This document shows, in pieces, positions 47,863 to 59,000 of a DNA stretch of 64,000 nt. How positions within the stretch are numbered: position 1 is the stretch's first letter; each line of letters begins with the position of its first letter. A model generated the notes under the pieces. The model was given only the letters and a program-made list of their open reading frames with translations. It was not told the origin of the DNA and ran no database searches. The DNA is from Mesorhabditis belari. Its lineage: Eukaryota > Nematoda > Chromadorea > Rhabditida > Rhabditidae. Position numbers and translations under genes: made by a program. The stretch spans positions 868,501 to 932,500 of the forward strand of contig CAUEEP010000729.1 of the NCBI GenBank assembly GCA_958450365.1, read 5' to 3'.

Positions 47863-49036
47863 CTAAACAAATGACGGTTGTGGCGATGGAGATGTTGACT
47901 GAAATTGCTGCTGTGGTAGAGCGTGATAACTCAAAGGAGGCGCGAAGTACAATTTGAGTCGAAATGCATCTCCACCATTCAAGTAATACCTGCAAATAAA
48001 ATTTTAGACTTTCACAAAACAAAAGTGAACCTGAAAAGTCGCTTCTCGCGAATAAAGCCCAATTTTCCGTAGAGTTTAGATGCATCTTTGTTGGTGACCT
48101 AAAGTAAATTTTTATTAGAATGAATTTTTAAAAAAAGTTCCTAGTCTTTCCTAAAGTTATTAAACAAATTTACCTCTGTTTCCAGCACAACTTCATCGCA
48201 ACCAATGTGTCGCATTCTTTGAATGGCAGTTTGAACCAACTTTGTACCTTAAAATGAAACATACTAAATACTAATATCGTAAAGAGATAAAATTTGATAG
48301 TTTTCATTGTTTATATACTTAATTTCGATATTTGTATTGCGTAAAATTTAATGTACACTCAACTCAACTCAACTGTACACTCAACTCAACTCAACTGTAC
48401 ACTCAACTCAACTCAATTTAATGTACACAACAGATTAGCACAAGTTATTTTTAAAAGTAGTCACAAACCTATTCCCATATTTCTGTAATCCGAATCGACA
48501 GCCAACATAGCAATGTATCCTTTCCGGCGACTGGCCTGCTTTATAACGTCTTCGAGCTTGCAAACAATAGTGCCGACAATTTTTCCGGATAATAAATCTC
48601 GTGCCTAAAAAATTCAATTCAAATCAAATCAGTGACTTTTGCTAAACATTTTATTGCTTTTTTTTAAAAAAAATTACCAATATACACAATTCGGGCCATC
48701 CATGGATGAAGTAACGGTAGGTGTAGATTGAATATGGCTCACTCAGATCCTTTGTGATCAGGGCCATAATCTCCGCAATTTGAGTTTCGTCCTAAAATGA
48801 AACTAAAAGTTAGAGGAAAAACAACCCTTACCTTGTATCCAATGAACTCGATATCTTGTGCATTATGAGCCGATTGAGCTCTAGATATCATGTTTAAAGC
48901 CTTCAATTAATGCCAACCTTTTGTCGATTTTGCTGGGCTCAGCTTTAGAAGTGCCGGTGGGTTGATCGAGCGAGTTTGATACGGACGGGCTGTCCAAAGG
49001 AGTATGCTTTTGACTCGATGAAAATTGCGAAGCCAT
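47863..49036 (-). CDS. naa30: N-alpha-acetyltransferase NAA30 (NatC catalytic subunit)
   Basis: Seven exons in coding order: 49036-48918, 48880-48832, 48791-48678, 48604-48469, 48247-48174, 48098-48031, 47989-47863; 228 residues. GNAT fold signatures: [52 protein letters not shown] containing the acetyl-CoA loop [29 protein letters not shown] and [16 protein letters not shown], all typical of Mak3/NAA30. NatC acetylates N-terminal Met followed by Leu, Ile, Phe or Trp on cytosolic proteins. The N-terminal 55 residues and the Gln/Ser/Pro tail are non-conserved. An acceptor ATTTAG lies 6 bases before the ATG. Intron 48248-48468 holds ACTCAACTCAACTGTAC repeats. Confidence 0.94.
48355..48425. repeat. 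ACTCAACTCAACTGTAC repeat in a NAA30 intron
   Basis: Three to four tandem copies of a 22-bp unit built from ACTCA. Confidence 0.85.
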
Positions 49037-50198
49037 CTCAGCCTAAATGGACAACATTTGTGGGATTGAGAAAAAACTGGATTTCTCTTAATTCAAGACA
49101 ATGATCTATTCTACAAAAAAAACCTTTTCTTTCCCGCCTGACAGTGCTACACAACGTTCCAAAGATGCCAAGGTGTCAGAATACAGACCGGAACGTCCTG
49201 CTTCTGACATAAGCGATTTGCGTTTATCTAAACACGAAAATATCATTTCATTCAAGCATATCACCAAAAAACAAACTACAAATTGTGTCTACGAGTTTTA
49301 ACCTCCTCTATATATCAAACTTTCAAGTTCTTTATGCTGTAAAACGCTGTATTGTAAATTTTTTATTTCTTTACAAATCAACTGACTTTAACTTGTGGAA
49401 AAAAAACCAAAAACTTAATCACACAGAACAGCTTGAACCGGGATTTTTAAGCACAGATAGACAAAAGAAAAATAAAAGCAGAATTTTGTGGGGCGAATAT
49501 TCAGAACTCTATTGATGGTGGGAAATTTTGACTTGAAACAACAAAAACATGTGCAAAAGCAAAATTTGATACCAAAGAGAGCGGCCTCGGGGGATTTTGA
49601 AAAAGAGTTAAACTGGAATGAGGACATCAAATGACACTTCAAATCAGCCTACAGATTAAACACCACCTTTTGCTGGCAAAAATGATAGAGTAAATGACAT
49701 CGATCAATTATTAAACAAGAAATAATCGAGACGTCAAAACACTGGGAAAAGAAAAGTGTAACACTGGTAAACATGAAGAGACAATGTTTTCACGCTGGGC
49801 GGATCTGGGCGTCTTTCACTTTTTGCACCACCGAGAGGTGGGAGAGTAGAGTAAAACTCTTCTGGGGTGATTATCACTCACTTATTTTTGTGGGGAGTCC
49901 TGGCCTCCCGGGCATTGGGGTACAAATGAATCACAGAGGACAAAAAGAAACAAATTATGACAAAGATTAACCAAAAAAATTGCACACAGAAATTTTTAGA
50001 GCCCACGAGTTTCTCGCCGATGACTACATTGAATGTGATGATCCCTAGAGGAACATTTGTTGATGGACGTGTTCTTGAGAGAGAGAAACTCGTGTGGCAA
50101 AACAAAAATTTTGAGGTAATTGTTGAAAGCCGAACTTTTGTACGGGTTGTCGAGGTTTGAACAATGGGAGCCAAGAAAACTAGAAGCTAAAAAATGAA

Positions 50199-50205
50199 GA
50201 GGTAG
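50199..50205 (-). promoter_or_regulatory. let-7-family seed match, lin-41 3' UTR, distal
   Basis: Minus strand CTACCTC pairs with let-7 nucleotides 2-8. It lies 283 nt after the lin-41 stop and 67 nt from the second site. No extended pairing to the let-7 3' half was seen. Confidence 0.5.
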
Positions 50206-50265
50206 ATGATAATAATGTAACCAACGTCAGCCGAAAACAAAATTGTTTCAATAACAAAGAAAGAG

Positions 50266-50273
50266 TGAGGTAG
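50266..50273 (-). promoter_or_regulatory. let-7-family 8mer seed match, lin-41 3' UTR, proximal
   Basis: Minus strand CTACCTCA is the full 8mer target (positions 2-8 plus A1), 215 nt after the lin-41 stop. In C. elegans lin-41 is repressed by let-7 through two 3' UTR sites. Confidence 0.55.
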
Positions 50274-50487
50274 ATATCGGGAATCTAGAACATGAAACAA
50301 AGTTGATCGGGCAACCAAATTGGGAAAAATCACCGGTTTAGACTAGGTACACCGGTGGTTTGCACCGTAAACAAAGAGAGATACAGTTGGGACATATAAA
50401 TATTGAAAACAACAAAAAAAACACTAACATACATAGACAGATTAAAGTTGACATATTATGTTCGCGCACTCTGTAAAGGAATCCCCT

Positions 50488-53400
50488 CTAGAAGACACGG
50501 ACGCAGTTGTTTCCGAAGTCGACAACATAGATTCGTCCATCAAGTCCAATGCACTAAAATTCATTGATTAAAACCTATCCTAAAAACAACGAACCAAGTC
50601 GGTCGGACGATCAAGAAGAGCAAGCGACTAAAACGAACTCATTTTGTTTATACACTGAACCATAAACTCACCGATCCAACAGCTGTCTCACTTTGCGTAG
50701 TATTCGAGCCAAATTGCATCATTGGTGGTTTGCCCTTCGATGGATTCGTTGGCGGAGGAGAGGTGAAATCAAGCGACAACGGTGTTCCTTGCATTGACGT
50801 AACTGGTGGCATAGGCATAGCAAGCAAGTTGATATCCTGAATTCAAAGAGGCTAAAGAAACTAGCAATAAAACTTTACCTGCGTTGGTGATTTAGTAGCA
50901 TGGCTTGTAGTAGGTGATAGGGCCAACTTGGCTCCTCCAAACACGGTAACACAACGCATATCGTCACTTGCAAATACCTAAACTATTCTTAGAGACACAA
51001 AATGATATAATCTGACCTGAACACGATTGTTGCGTGAATCACAGACCAGTATATGTCCTTCCATGTCAATAGCAATGCCTTGAGGACGTAAGAATAAGCC
51101 TTCCTAAAAAATGATCGATTAAGTGCCACGGAATATTCATTACTTGATCTCCTTCGCTTCCATAGCATTTCATGTCAGGTCCGCCCTTTGGACCCATCAA
51201 GACAACTCTATGGTTGTTGAAATCGCTAAACCAACTTGATTATCCTCAAAATCCGAAGCACTAACGTAATTAGCAGTTGTCCATTTGGCAAGTAGCAAAC
51301 ACCACGCGGGGAGTCCAAGTGCTTGTAGAAGTAAGCAGTGTCAAAGCCGCATTTAAGAAGAAACTCTCCATGTGATGAAAAGATCTAAAACATTCTTGAG
51401 CTGCAAAAGGTGAAAGAATCAAAACCTGAACACGATGATTGCGAGTGTCCGACACAGCTATCTCATTGAGATTGTTTGTAGCGACTCCCCATGGGTAATT
51501 GAACATTCCTTGCGAGCGGCCACGTTCACCAAACTTGAAGACGAAATTTCCATCATTGTCAAAGACCTGAATGAAGAAAATAAATGAATCTCAACTATTC
51601 TTGAATTCTTAAAATTTTTACTTTGCTGACGCTACGTTTGCCACATTTTTGCACACCCGCGCCCAGCCTCTTTACATCAAAAAGAGTACCAAATTGAAAT
51701 TTTTACTTGAGTAACTCAAAGGGTTATCTTCAAATCAAAGCGTTTCGAGTATTCCTTACTTGTACACGATGATTATCCTTGTCGGCAACAATAATCTGGT
51801 TGTGAGTATTAACGCAAACACCAGCAGGGCGATCAAACTGCCCTGGCCTGCAAAAATATGATATATGAAAACAAAGAAAACACAAACCGATTTCCACCCA
51901 TTCCGAATTTTTGTAAGAACTTTCCTTCTGGGTCAAAGATCTGAAAAAGTTGAGATTAAAGTTGCATGGTAAAAATCTATACTTGAATGCGATTATTGCT
52001 TCGGTCAGCGACAATGATGCGACCCTTTTGATCACAACAAATTCCCCATGGGCGACAAAGCTCTCCATCCTCGCTGCCTAAAACAAGCAATACTTTTTTG
52101 TCTTCGCCATCTTAAACTTTGCTTGAAATTACATTCTTATGGGTACCTTCTTTGCCAAAATGAAACAGTTCTCCACGGTCCGCAACTTCTTTGTAGTTTC
52201 TTCCACGAAGCACTTCGAATTGAATGGGAGCTCCCCTAAACTTTCTGAGTAAAGAATGGCAAACGGCTTTCACTTGGTGTTGGATCCTTGAAGTTGAATA
52301 TAAAGATTATGAACTCCCTTCAGTTTAGGGACAAAGTTAAGTGAGACGCCGCCCACCGATCGTTCACTAAAGCAATCTGAATCTTAATAGGTTCAAGAAA
52401 ACTAACGTGATTGCAAGATCGAGTGGAGAACCATCAGGTTGAATAAGCTTGACGGCAATAAATTGTGGCTGCGATTCCTCAGCTGTCTAAATAAAATACA
52501 CGCATCAAAATTTTATGCTCGAAAATCAAAACCTCCTTAATGCACTCGCGACGCTCGGGCAAACGGACAATATGATGGTCTCGAGTGAAGCGGACCCTTT
52601 GATGCGCAGAAACACAGTCGTCACAGAGCGATTCTTGACAATTTTCGCAATATTGAGCAGCTCCTAAGAAAAAAAAGCATTTATGAACATTTTAGCCGAT
52701 AAACCTTCATGACATCCAGCACAAACGCGCGATTTTTGAGCGGTTTTTGATGGCGAGAATACCGGAGCACGAATTGGCTCAGGCTAAAAGAAACGTTTTT
52801 TAAAAGCAAAGCAAAACAAACATCAACATCAAAGAGATGATGATTTGAGATTTCCTTATTCAATGAATCAAAGCGCTGCGAGAATGGAGCATGATTAGCC
52901 AAAGTGGTTTCAAGAAGAGCAGAAGATGGCTTGCTCATCAATACATCATTCAACGGAAGCCGCGAAGAGAACAACGAAGTCAAATCTTCTGTACCACCTA
53001 AAAGACACTTACATAGGTATGCATAATTATTTCACCATGAGTGGGAAGCTGCCGCATGTAAGCCGATTCAAGAGCCATATTGGTGGCAAAACAGAGAGTG
53101 CAATATCGTCCGTGTTTTCCAATCGTAAGCGAGATGCAATTGTTACAATAACTAAATGAAAAGCAATATAAAATTATTAAGTTTCACCCACATATGATTG
53201 CAAGTACTAAGCTGAAATCCGTGTCCACGTCCACATTCGGTACTACAAACGCAACAAGCGACAGCAATGTTTGACTGGAGTGAAGTCACTAAAGTAAAAT
53301 GTTGCAAAGGATTTTAGAATAAACACACCTATTGGAGTATTCAACACCGAGTTGAATTGTGGAGAATTGTAAAGCGATGGTGGCGTGTCAAATATCGGAT

Positions 53401-53735
53401 TCTAAATATAAACATTTGAATATGGTAACGTTTTAAGATTCATATTCTTTCAGTTATTAAAGAACCATAAAGGGGTACTATCCGGTTATACCTTATTACA
53501 TAGCTTAACAACAATGCTTTGCGAAGTCAAAGCCAAGCCCTTGCTACCATACCTGATATCCAGCGAGGCTCGCTTGCGAGCTGATCGCCGAATCCATGTT
53601 CGAAGTTGGCAACTTGAAAGGAGCGTTTTGCATCTGGCTTTGTAGATAATGCAGCTCTCGGCTCTCGAGCACACCGTCAAGCGAATTATGTGTGTCGTGA
53701 CCCGATCCATTTCCCAATATCATCCGTTGATCCAT
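50488..53735 (-). CDS. lin-41: LIN-41/TRIM71-like TRIM-NHL protein (20 exons)
   Basis: Exons in coding order: 53735-53553, 53401-53329, 53288-53192, 53151-53036, 52997-52822, 52783-52705, 52663-52533, 52486-52407, 52366-52274, 52235-52147, 52077-51983, 51940-51888, 51847-51760, 51566-51426, 51384-51266, 51225-51144, 51103-51017, 50977-50879, 50836-50672, 50553-50488; 703 residues, all in phase. Domains: RING-type cysteines about 97-145 (CCVC, CNHIYCNNC, CTLC), B-box 236-273 ([24 protein letters not shown]), filamin-like repeat 286-372, then NHL repeats ([65 protein letters not shown]). A filamin repeat before NHL repeats marks the LIN-41/TRIM71 (and TRIM2/3) group. LIN-41 is an RNA-binding heterochronic regulator. 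Oddities: no coiled coil between B-box and filamin, and a Pro/Ser-rich insert at 605-682 before the last NHL strand. The acceptor TTTTTTAG directly precedes the start exon. Confidence 0.88.
51640..51735 (-). ncRNA. Possible degenerate SL2-like RNA in a lin-41 intron
   Basis: Minus strand TAACCC, four bases, then AGTTACTCAAG followed by TAAAAA and AATTTGG resembles the nematode SL2 leader (TAACCCAGTTACTCAAG then GTAA and an Sm site). The 4-nt insertion and weak donor argue for a pseudogene or chance match. Confidence 0.25.
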
Positions 53736-54616
53736 TCTAAAAAAACAGAAAATATCATTTAAACCATCAAACTAAAACATCGAGTGATTCAAAAACTTAA
53801 TGTTTACGCTGTTAACCTAGAAAATAATCGATAGTATAACGGTTGGAGCCTATATTCCCAGCACTTCACTTAGTAGTTAGTTTTTTGCTCTGTGCACAAA
53901 TGTATCGTTTTCAAATTAGTTTACAATCAAATGTACGTTTTGAAATGGTCTAACCAAACAAGATCAAGTGAAAAAATAACCTATTAAACAGCCCCAACAA
54001 AGTTTCCAAAACTCTACCTTCCGATCCTTCGACTTCTAGTCTAGTTTCCAAGTGGGACTGGAACTTCTACCCGTATCCGAATCCAACCCTGAAAACATCC
54101 AAAGATTAATATTAAACTCGAACTATCTATGGCGCAAAGAAAGTGAAAAAGAATGAGAAAAAAAAGTTGATGGAGACCCGTGGCGGCCGATTTTCTCCCC
54201 CAAACGAGAAAGGCCTGAAAAAACGCTGCAAAAAGGTGCACTTTGGGGGAGAGTCAAGAGAAAAACTGGGAACAGAGACGCAGAGGAGGCAGAAAAAAGG
54301 GCCCCCACCCTCAGAGAGAACCCCCAATACCCCCACCACCCCCAGAGAAGAGCGCGTAAAAAGTGGCCGCCAGCCTACCCCTCCCCTTTCTTTTTCAGCC
54401 TTCACATGCGAGGAACGATTGCACGTCTTTCCCTTTTTGCCTCCAAAAAGACAAGATTGAGCTTCAAAAAAAGACTATATTCCCGTTCGGGTTAGAGATG
54501 CGGAGTTTGCCTTTCAAGAGAAGTTAGCGCACAGAAAAGAATTGCAAGAAATTTGCGTCAATTCTAAAATTAGAGCACAATGAGGTCGATAACGAGGAGG
54601 AAAATAAAAATGACGA
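53736..54616. other. Upstream of lin-41
   Basis: Presumed promoter and leader region. ORFs at 54041-54460 overlap on both strands and have biased composition; none is accepted. Confidence 0.35.
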
Positions 54617-55015
54617 GAGTGGGATAAATGCTACCTTTTTTTGCGCACCCAGCCCACTAGCGCACCTTTTTTCGCGTTATCAAAAGTTCTAAAAAGCTAA
54701 TATTAACCAATTTCTATTCTAAAAGTTGTTTTTTGGGTAATCTCAGGGTGTAGAATCAAAATTTTGACAGATCAGTGCTCGTGAAAGCAATTCGAAATTT
54801 AAAACGGGTAGGTCAAATTACAGAAAATTGTCGATTTTCCCCTATGTATAACCTCGTCAGTTTGCTTCCACAAGCTTTGATATGTCAAAATTTCGATTCT
54901 ACACCCTGAGATTACCCAAAAAAACAACTTTTGGAATAGAAATTGGCTAATATTAGCTTTTTAGAACTTTTTATAACGCGAAAAAAGGTGCGCTAATGGG
55001 CTGGGTGCCTAAAAT
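54617..55015. mobile_element. Palindromic MITE with GCGCACC(C)AGCCCA ends
   Basis: Left CACCCAGCCCACTAGCGCACC, CGCGTTAT, TTAGAATAGAAAT-type blocks, GTAATCTCAGGGTGTAGAAT and ATTTTGACA recur inverted on the right, ending GGGCTGGGTG. A further GAGTGGGATAAATGCTACC half-end lies at the left edge. Confidence 0.75.
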
Positions 55016-55065
55016 TACCCAGAAAAACAACTTTTGGAATAGAAATTGGTTAACATGATCGTAAT

Positions 55066-55305
55066 AACTGTAATAGTAGCACCTTCCTATAATGACCGGC
55101 TATTGCCGCGTAGTCTAACTTTACACGCTCCGTTCTTCGCGCTGCTTTATGCTACAGTGTGCGCTTGGGTCTCAAATGATAGCCCTTGAAATCTAGTATT
55201 TTTTGGAAAAAAGTGTAGTTGGGAAAAATCTAGGGGCTGAGAAAAAAATGATTTTTTAAAAAGAAGTTAGACTACGCGAATGTACGGGGGAGCGCTACTA
55301 TTACA
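55066..55305. mobile_element. TIR element containing dispersed repeat copy 2
   Basis: Ends CTGTAATAGTAGC at left and GCTACTATTACAG at right. Inside lies the CGCGTAGTCTAAC repeat also found at 4680-4840, plus its inverted TTAGACTACGCG at the right. The end motif equals the inner part of the TIR in fem-1 intron 5. Confidence 0.65.
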
Positions 55306-55421
55306 GGTATTAAGGCAGCTTTTTAGAGCTTTTTTAAAACGTGAAAAAAGGTGCGCAAAAAAAGATTACCAGAAATTTGATAACCGACATTAGTGCATTG
55401 AGTTTTTAGAGCTAAATAAAT

Positions 55422-55798
55422 GGGGTGGGACAAATGCGACCTTTTTTTTGCGCACCTGGACATTTGCGCACCTTTTTTTTGTTGGAAAAAGGCCTTAGGA
55501 AAGGTCGTAGAGCTTCAAAAACGTTTTCATAGAAGGGAATCGTATGCGTAGATTCCGAATTTCGACAAATCAGACCTCGCTGACACGTCAAATTTGGGCT
55601 AAAAGGCAAAAACTGCGGAAAAGCGTTAATTGCGTAGTTTTTGCCCTTTTAGCCCAAATTTGACGTGTCAGCGAGGTCTGATTTGTCAAAATTCTGAATC
55701 TACGCATACGATTCCCTTCTATGAAAACGTTTTTGAAGCTCTACGACTTTTCCTAAGGCCTTTTCCAGCAAAAAAAAGGTCGCATTTGTCCCACCCCC
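55422..55798. mobile_element. Complete palindromic MITE, second copy
   Basis: Same family and structure as 37661-38017: GGGGTGGGACAAATGCGACC ends, CGTATGCGTAGATTCC and GACACGTCAAATTTGGGC blocks on both arms. Confidence 0.85.
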
Positions 55799-56032
55799 AA
55801 TAAATGCTTGGTTATCAAATGTCGCTTCTACTTTTGTCTTAAATAACTTTAATTCAATTTAAAGATTTACAACGAAGTAACTGAATATCTTTTTCACGCG
55901 GAAAGCAATATATATAAAAGCTGTTTGGTGTGCAGTTTTTGTACTGTGAAAGAAAGCTGTTATTGATAGAAAGCTTCTGTAATTGTATAATTTGTAATGT
56001 ATGAATATAAACGGATTATTCTCTTGAAATCT

Positions 56033-59000
56033 TTATTGTTTAGCCTCATAGCCGAACTGGAAATTCATGTGTCGATCTCGGCTTGGATTCGGTCCGCTAA
56101 TGAAATAGATTTCGAATGGCTCATTGATCATCATCTTGAAACGTTTGAAGCTTCCCGATTCGGGCAACAAACTGAAATGAAAGCGGTAACATAAACGATT
56201 GTTACGGTAATTTGCTCTTCTGTTTACAGTATCTGCTGCTTATGTGTGAAAAAGTAATCCACGTTTTTTATTTTTATTTTGTTTAAATAAATATATCTAA
56301 ACAATTTTTAATTTTTTGTTAACGATATATATATCGTTTAAAAGCTTATTTTTTCCTCTTTCGAATGATATATTCATTTTGTTAAAAGGACGACAATAAA
56401 CTACCTTGATTTTAGTTTGAAAATAGTATACACAAGTATCGTTATTCGGTCAAATTTGCTTTATGAGTTCAAAAATGGGTTGAAAGCTGCGGAGGCTGCA
56501 CGTCGAATTCGGAATGCGTTTGGCGAAGACGCCGTTATTGATGATACCGCTAGCTTTTGTTTCCGATGATTCTTTCCGACGAAAGGTGGTAATGAAAGCC
56601 TAGAAGGATGAACCACGTGGCGGTCGCCCTGAGACCTGTTCTGATGATCAAATAAGACGCTGTCTTCTCGAGAACCCTCGTTCAACCTCTTCAGAAATAG
56701 GCCTTACATTAAATTGTGATGGGTCAACCGTAAGGAAACGCTTGAATGCCATGAATTTTATCAAAAAGTTGGACAAATGGATACCGCATAAACGTTAAAA
56801 ACGTGGATTACTTTTTCACACACCTAATAGTATCTGCTGCTTACAGTATCCACAAACCTAGTCGTCCCATTCGAGTTTCGAATATAGAAACGATCATTTT
56901 TGTCGTAAGCGCCAAGGAATGAGAAATCGATCTCTTGCCCCATTCTCATATCGCTTTCCGAAGCCCATCCACACTTGATCATTGTACAATTCTGAAACAA
57001 TGAGATAAAGTGGATTACGGTAGATAAATACTACCGTAATACAGAAATAACAGAAATACTATCTATAACAGAAATAAAAGAAATCTAAATATAAGCAATT
57101 ATCTTTTGCCTGCCTTTGGAATGTCAAGAGTCAAAATGGCGCCTGGGAATTGTGTCGGATTTCGGATTCCATCCGGGTATTCGTACGAGAAACCGCTGCA
57201 TTCACAACCTGCAAAATTGAAGTGTACTAAAATGTCTCAACTTCTCGACTACCGTAATCTTATCTCTATTTTTGTCCTAAGAAAATCAGAAGGCCAGACG
57301 CTCGAGTCCCACTTTTCTCTCAAGGGAATGTCAACGGTTTTTTGGTCAAATGATATGAGTATATAATATTTAACGCAGAATTTCACGCTGATTCCGAATC
57401 TGCTTTCCGTTTCTATTATGAAGTGCTGAGTCAAAAGTTATAAGCGCTCAAAGAAAAATTTCAAAAAATTTCAAATTTCGATTTAAAAAATCAAGTCGCG
57501 AGTTCATAAGTAGATTCCCTAGGGCTGCAAATGTGTCGGGGCGGCCGATTGGTAGTACGTTTGAATACAAGGCGGGGGTTGTTGGGTTCGAGTCCGCTGT
57601 CGAATTTTGCATTTGTTTTCATTAGATTTGAATAGGTTAGGTTTTCTTTTTTAACAATTCTCACTAATATTTGGTTTAATAAGATGCGCAATTCATCAAA
57701 TACGGCAAAAGAAATGATCCCAAACGCTTTAGAAACGCTTTAGAAACGTTACTGTATGTTTACCATGAAGAAACGGTATCTCTGTGACAGTCAACGTGAA
57801 ATTTGGAGCCGTTTCATTATATCTAAAAATTGAATTGAATTCAAAGAATTGAATTCTTTTCGATTCTTTATTGAAATTCGTAAAGAAAACCTGAAATAGA
57901 GGATGCCAGAGTTGTAGAAAAACTCGTGCGCTTTTCCCGACGAGTTGCCAATAATTCTAAAATAATTCTAAGTGTACTTTGTGCTCAACAAATTGTAAAC
58001 ACCTTTGCATTGAACACCTAATGCACGGAATTCTTGTTTTTTCGACTAGATACCACAAAAATAAAGAATTCAGTGCACTAGACGGCTTGCGTTTACAGAT
58101 TTTGAGCACAAAGTACCCCACAAAACTCACTGTAAACTCACTCAAATTGTCGCGTTTCCGACCAGTCAGTGAACGCTAAATCTCTATAGATTTTCCCGGA
58201 TTGCTCTTTTTCGATCTCCAGCTTCACTCTTAAAGCCTTGTTGATGTATTCACCCTAAAAAAACATTAAGCTACTTTATTTCTGAAGCTGGATAGCTTGT
58301 AAGAGTGCTTTCTAAAACGTGTCTCACTTTCTCAACTACCGTAATCTTGTCTAACTAGGGAACCGTTTACCAACGGGACGACGATTGGTGACCTCATCTA
58401 TAAGAGGGTTCTACGATGGGAGGTATGAAAAGCAGGGGTGGTCTAGGGGATAGTGTGCCAGACTCTAAAACGAATGCCGGTTATGCTCACGGGTTCGATT
58501 CCGCTTGCTGCCAGGTTTCTTTTTCGCAAAATAGCTCTCCATCTGGCGCCTCACCTATAAGAGGGCTCCACGACGGGGGTTTTGAAAAGCAGTGGCGGTC
58601 TAGGGGTATAGTGCGCTAGACTCTAAAACGAATGCCCTCTCTGCTCGCGGGTTCGATTCCGCTTGGCGTCGAGTTCTCTACTTTTTTCGAAAACTTAGGA
58701 AAAACACTTCTTTATGATTATTATAGTGCAGTAATTAGCTAGCTAGTTTTCCATAGCTTTTCTAGGATCTAGATGGCAGTGTTCATCTGGTTTCATAGTT
58801 TCCCTACTTTTTTTACTCCTTCCTACTACTTGCTACTTTTATTCAATCCTACTTTTATATCTTTCGATATTCTTTGTGAATTCACAGAAGCAGACAAAAA
58901 GTCGATAGATTAGATAAAAAAAGAGAGAAGATTACGGTAATGGGACAGGTTTTAGAAAACGCTTTACTTACAAGATCCTCATTGTAACCCTCATTTGCTC

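Larger units (their letters stand above)
49037..50487. other. Between lin-41 stop and NAA30 start; lin-41 3' UTR
   Basis: No ORF with domain character (those at 49101-49642 and 49773-50174 are short and overlapping). The part next to the lin-41 stop is its probable 3' UTR and carries two let-7-type seed matches, described separately. Confidence 0.5.
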
